Source: Oscillibacter sp. UBA6647
GTDB lineage: Bacteria > Bacillota > Clostridia > Oscillospirales > Oscillospiraceae
Direction: 5' to 3'
DNA length: 6,345 nucleotides
Assembly (NCBI GenBank): GCA_002455655.1
Contig: DKLF01000069.1
Coordinates: forward strand, 20,969 to 27,313
Every line of letters begins with the position of its first letter. The first letter of the stretch is position 1. Below are positions 6,056 to 6,345 of this stretch, piece after piece. The position numbers were made by a program, and so were the translations under genes. The notes under the pieces were generated by a model, which worked only from the letters and a program-made list of their open reading frames with translations, was not told the DNA's origin and did not search any database.

Positions 6056-6250
6056 TCATGCGCTTAGGACTGGTCGAGTGCTTTGTGGAAGGATTTCAAT
6101 TTCCTTTCGGTTTGATTCGCATTTTTAAGGGTCTTCCACGCCCCCTCTCAAGTTGCACACATTCCCCCAAATCGTTTGTACGTTTGTCGGATTATTCACA
6201 CTTATGCCGCGACTTTTTGATTTACCTTAAGCCAATGCATGTTTACCGAG
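6056..6250. other. Non-coding, AT-richer stretch with short repeats
   Basis: I find no gene here: frames on both strands are broken by stops and there is no ribosome site with a plausible start. Visible structure: a 7-bp inverted repeat GTGGAAG (6085-6091) / CTTCCAC (6133-6139) around 41 nt, and a tandem CGTTTGTA/CGTTTGTC (6173-6188). Neither matches a known RNA family that I recognise. Confidence 0.5.
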
Positions 6251-6345
6251 CCGCTTGGCCGCCGCTGCGAAGAGACGCAAAGGCGTGGCGCTTTCGCGCC
6301 TCTCCCCGGCGGCCGCCGGGGCCTTCTCTTAAAACGGAGAGGCGG
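6251..6345. repeat. Cluster of nested GC-rich inverted repeats at the right edge
   Basis: Several perfect dyads are packed into about 95 bases: CCCCGGCGGCCGCCGGGG (6304-6321, self-complementary), CGCCTCTCC/GGAGAGGCG (6297-6305 and 6336-6344), GGCGC-4 nt-GCGCC (6287-6300, a GAAA tetraloop on the minus strand), ACGC-4 nt-GCGT (6275-6286) and TGCG-6 nt-CGCA (6266-6279). Several are mutually exclusive. It could be a dispersed intergenic palindromic repeat, the end of a structured RNA, or 3' structure of a neighbouring gene. It is cut by the window edge. Confidence 0.45.

Noticed and set aside
6085..6139. tRNA-like signal (GGTTTGATTCG with flanking GTGGAAG/CTTCCAC), considered as tRNA-Sec
   Set aside because: Only about 55 bases between the arms, with no D-arm, anticodon stem or long variable arm and no correct T-stem.
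6235..6345. Possible partial plus-strand gene starting at ATG 6235 (MHVYRAAWPPLRR...)
   Set aside because: No ribosome site, Arg/Pro-rich translation from a GC-rich inverted-repeat block; the minus-strand frames are equally open. Unlikely to be coding.
6251..6345. Glycine riboswitch, suggested by GGGGAGAGG on the minus strand upstream of a grd gene
   Set aside because: The rest of the aptamer consensus, notably the conserved CCGAAGGGGCAA-like element, is missing, and no tandem aptamer is visible.

Overview
The window looks like chromosome from a GC-rich anaerobic Firmicute of class Clostridia, most plausibly an Oscillospiraceae-like gut fermenter. This is an inference from gene content: glycine reductase protein C, a firmicute-style FtsE/FtsX pair, and a cell-wall hydrolase with a PcsB/CwlO-type coiled coil, all with strong AGGAGG-like ribosome binding sites. 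No taxonomic marker gene is present. All six genes lie on the minus strand, so they are transcribed from high to low coordinates.

Right part (5884-6345): about 460 bases with no convincing gene. It holds a block of GC-rich inverted repeats at the right edge, an AT-richer stretch with short repeats, a hairpin followed by a T-rich tract (terminator or attenuator candidate), and a weak candidate promoter for grdC.

Middle part (2827-5883): an operon grdC - grdD - small unknown gene (97 aa), with 11-12 nt gaps, closed by a textbook intrinsic terminator at 2827-2856. GrdC and GrdD are the two subunits of protein C, which takes the acetyl group from the selenium-bound carboxymethyl carrier and releases it as acetyl phosphate for ATP synthesis. 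The selenoproteins GrdA and GrdB, and the thioredoxin genes usually found with them, are not in the window.

Left part (1-2743): a separate transcription unit. A good sigma-A-type promoter (TTGCAT, 17 nt, TATAAT) precedes ftsE. A 14-base perfect palindrome is centred on the predicted transcription start. ftsE and ftsX overlap by 14 nt, and a secreted coiled-coil M23 endopeptidase follows 38 nt later and runs off the left edge. The likely job of this unit is cell-wall hydrolysis at division or elongation: FtsE ATPase activity, transmitted through FtsX, would switch on the neighbouring hydrolase outside the membrane.

Most of the window is conventional. The parts worth a second look are the unknown 97-aa protein fixed to the end of the grdCD operon, the palindrome at the ftsE start site, the pairing of a PcsB-like coiled coil with an M23 domain, and the structured non-coding DNA upstream of grdC.
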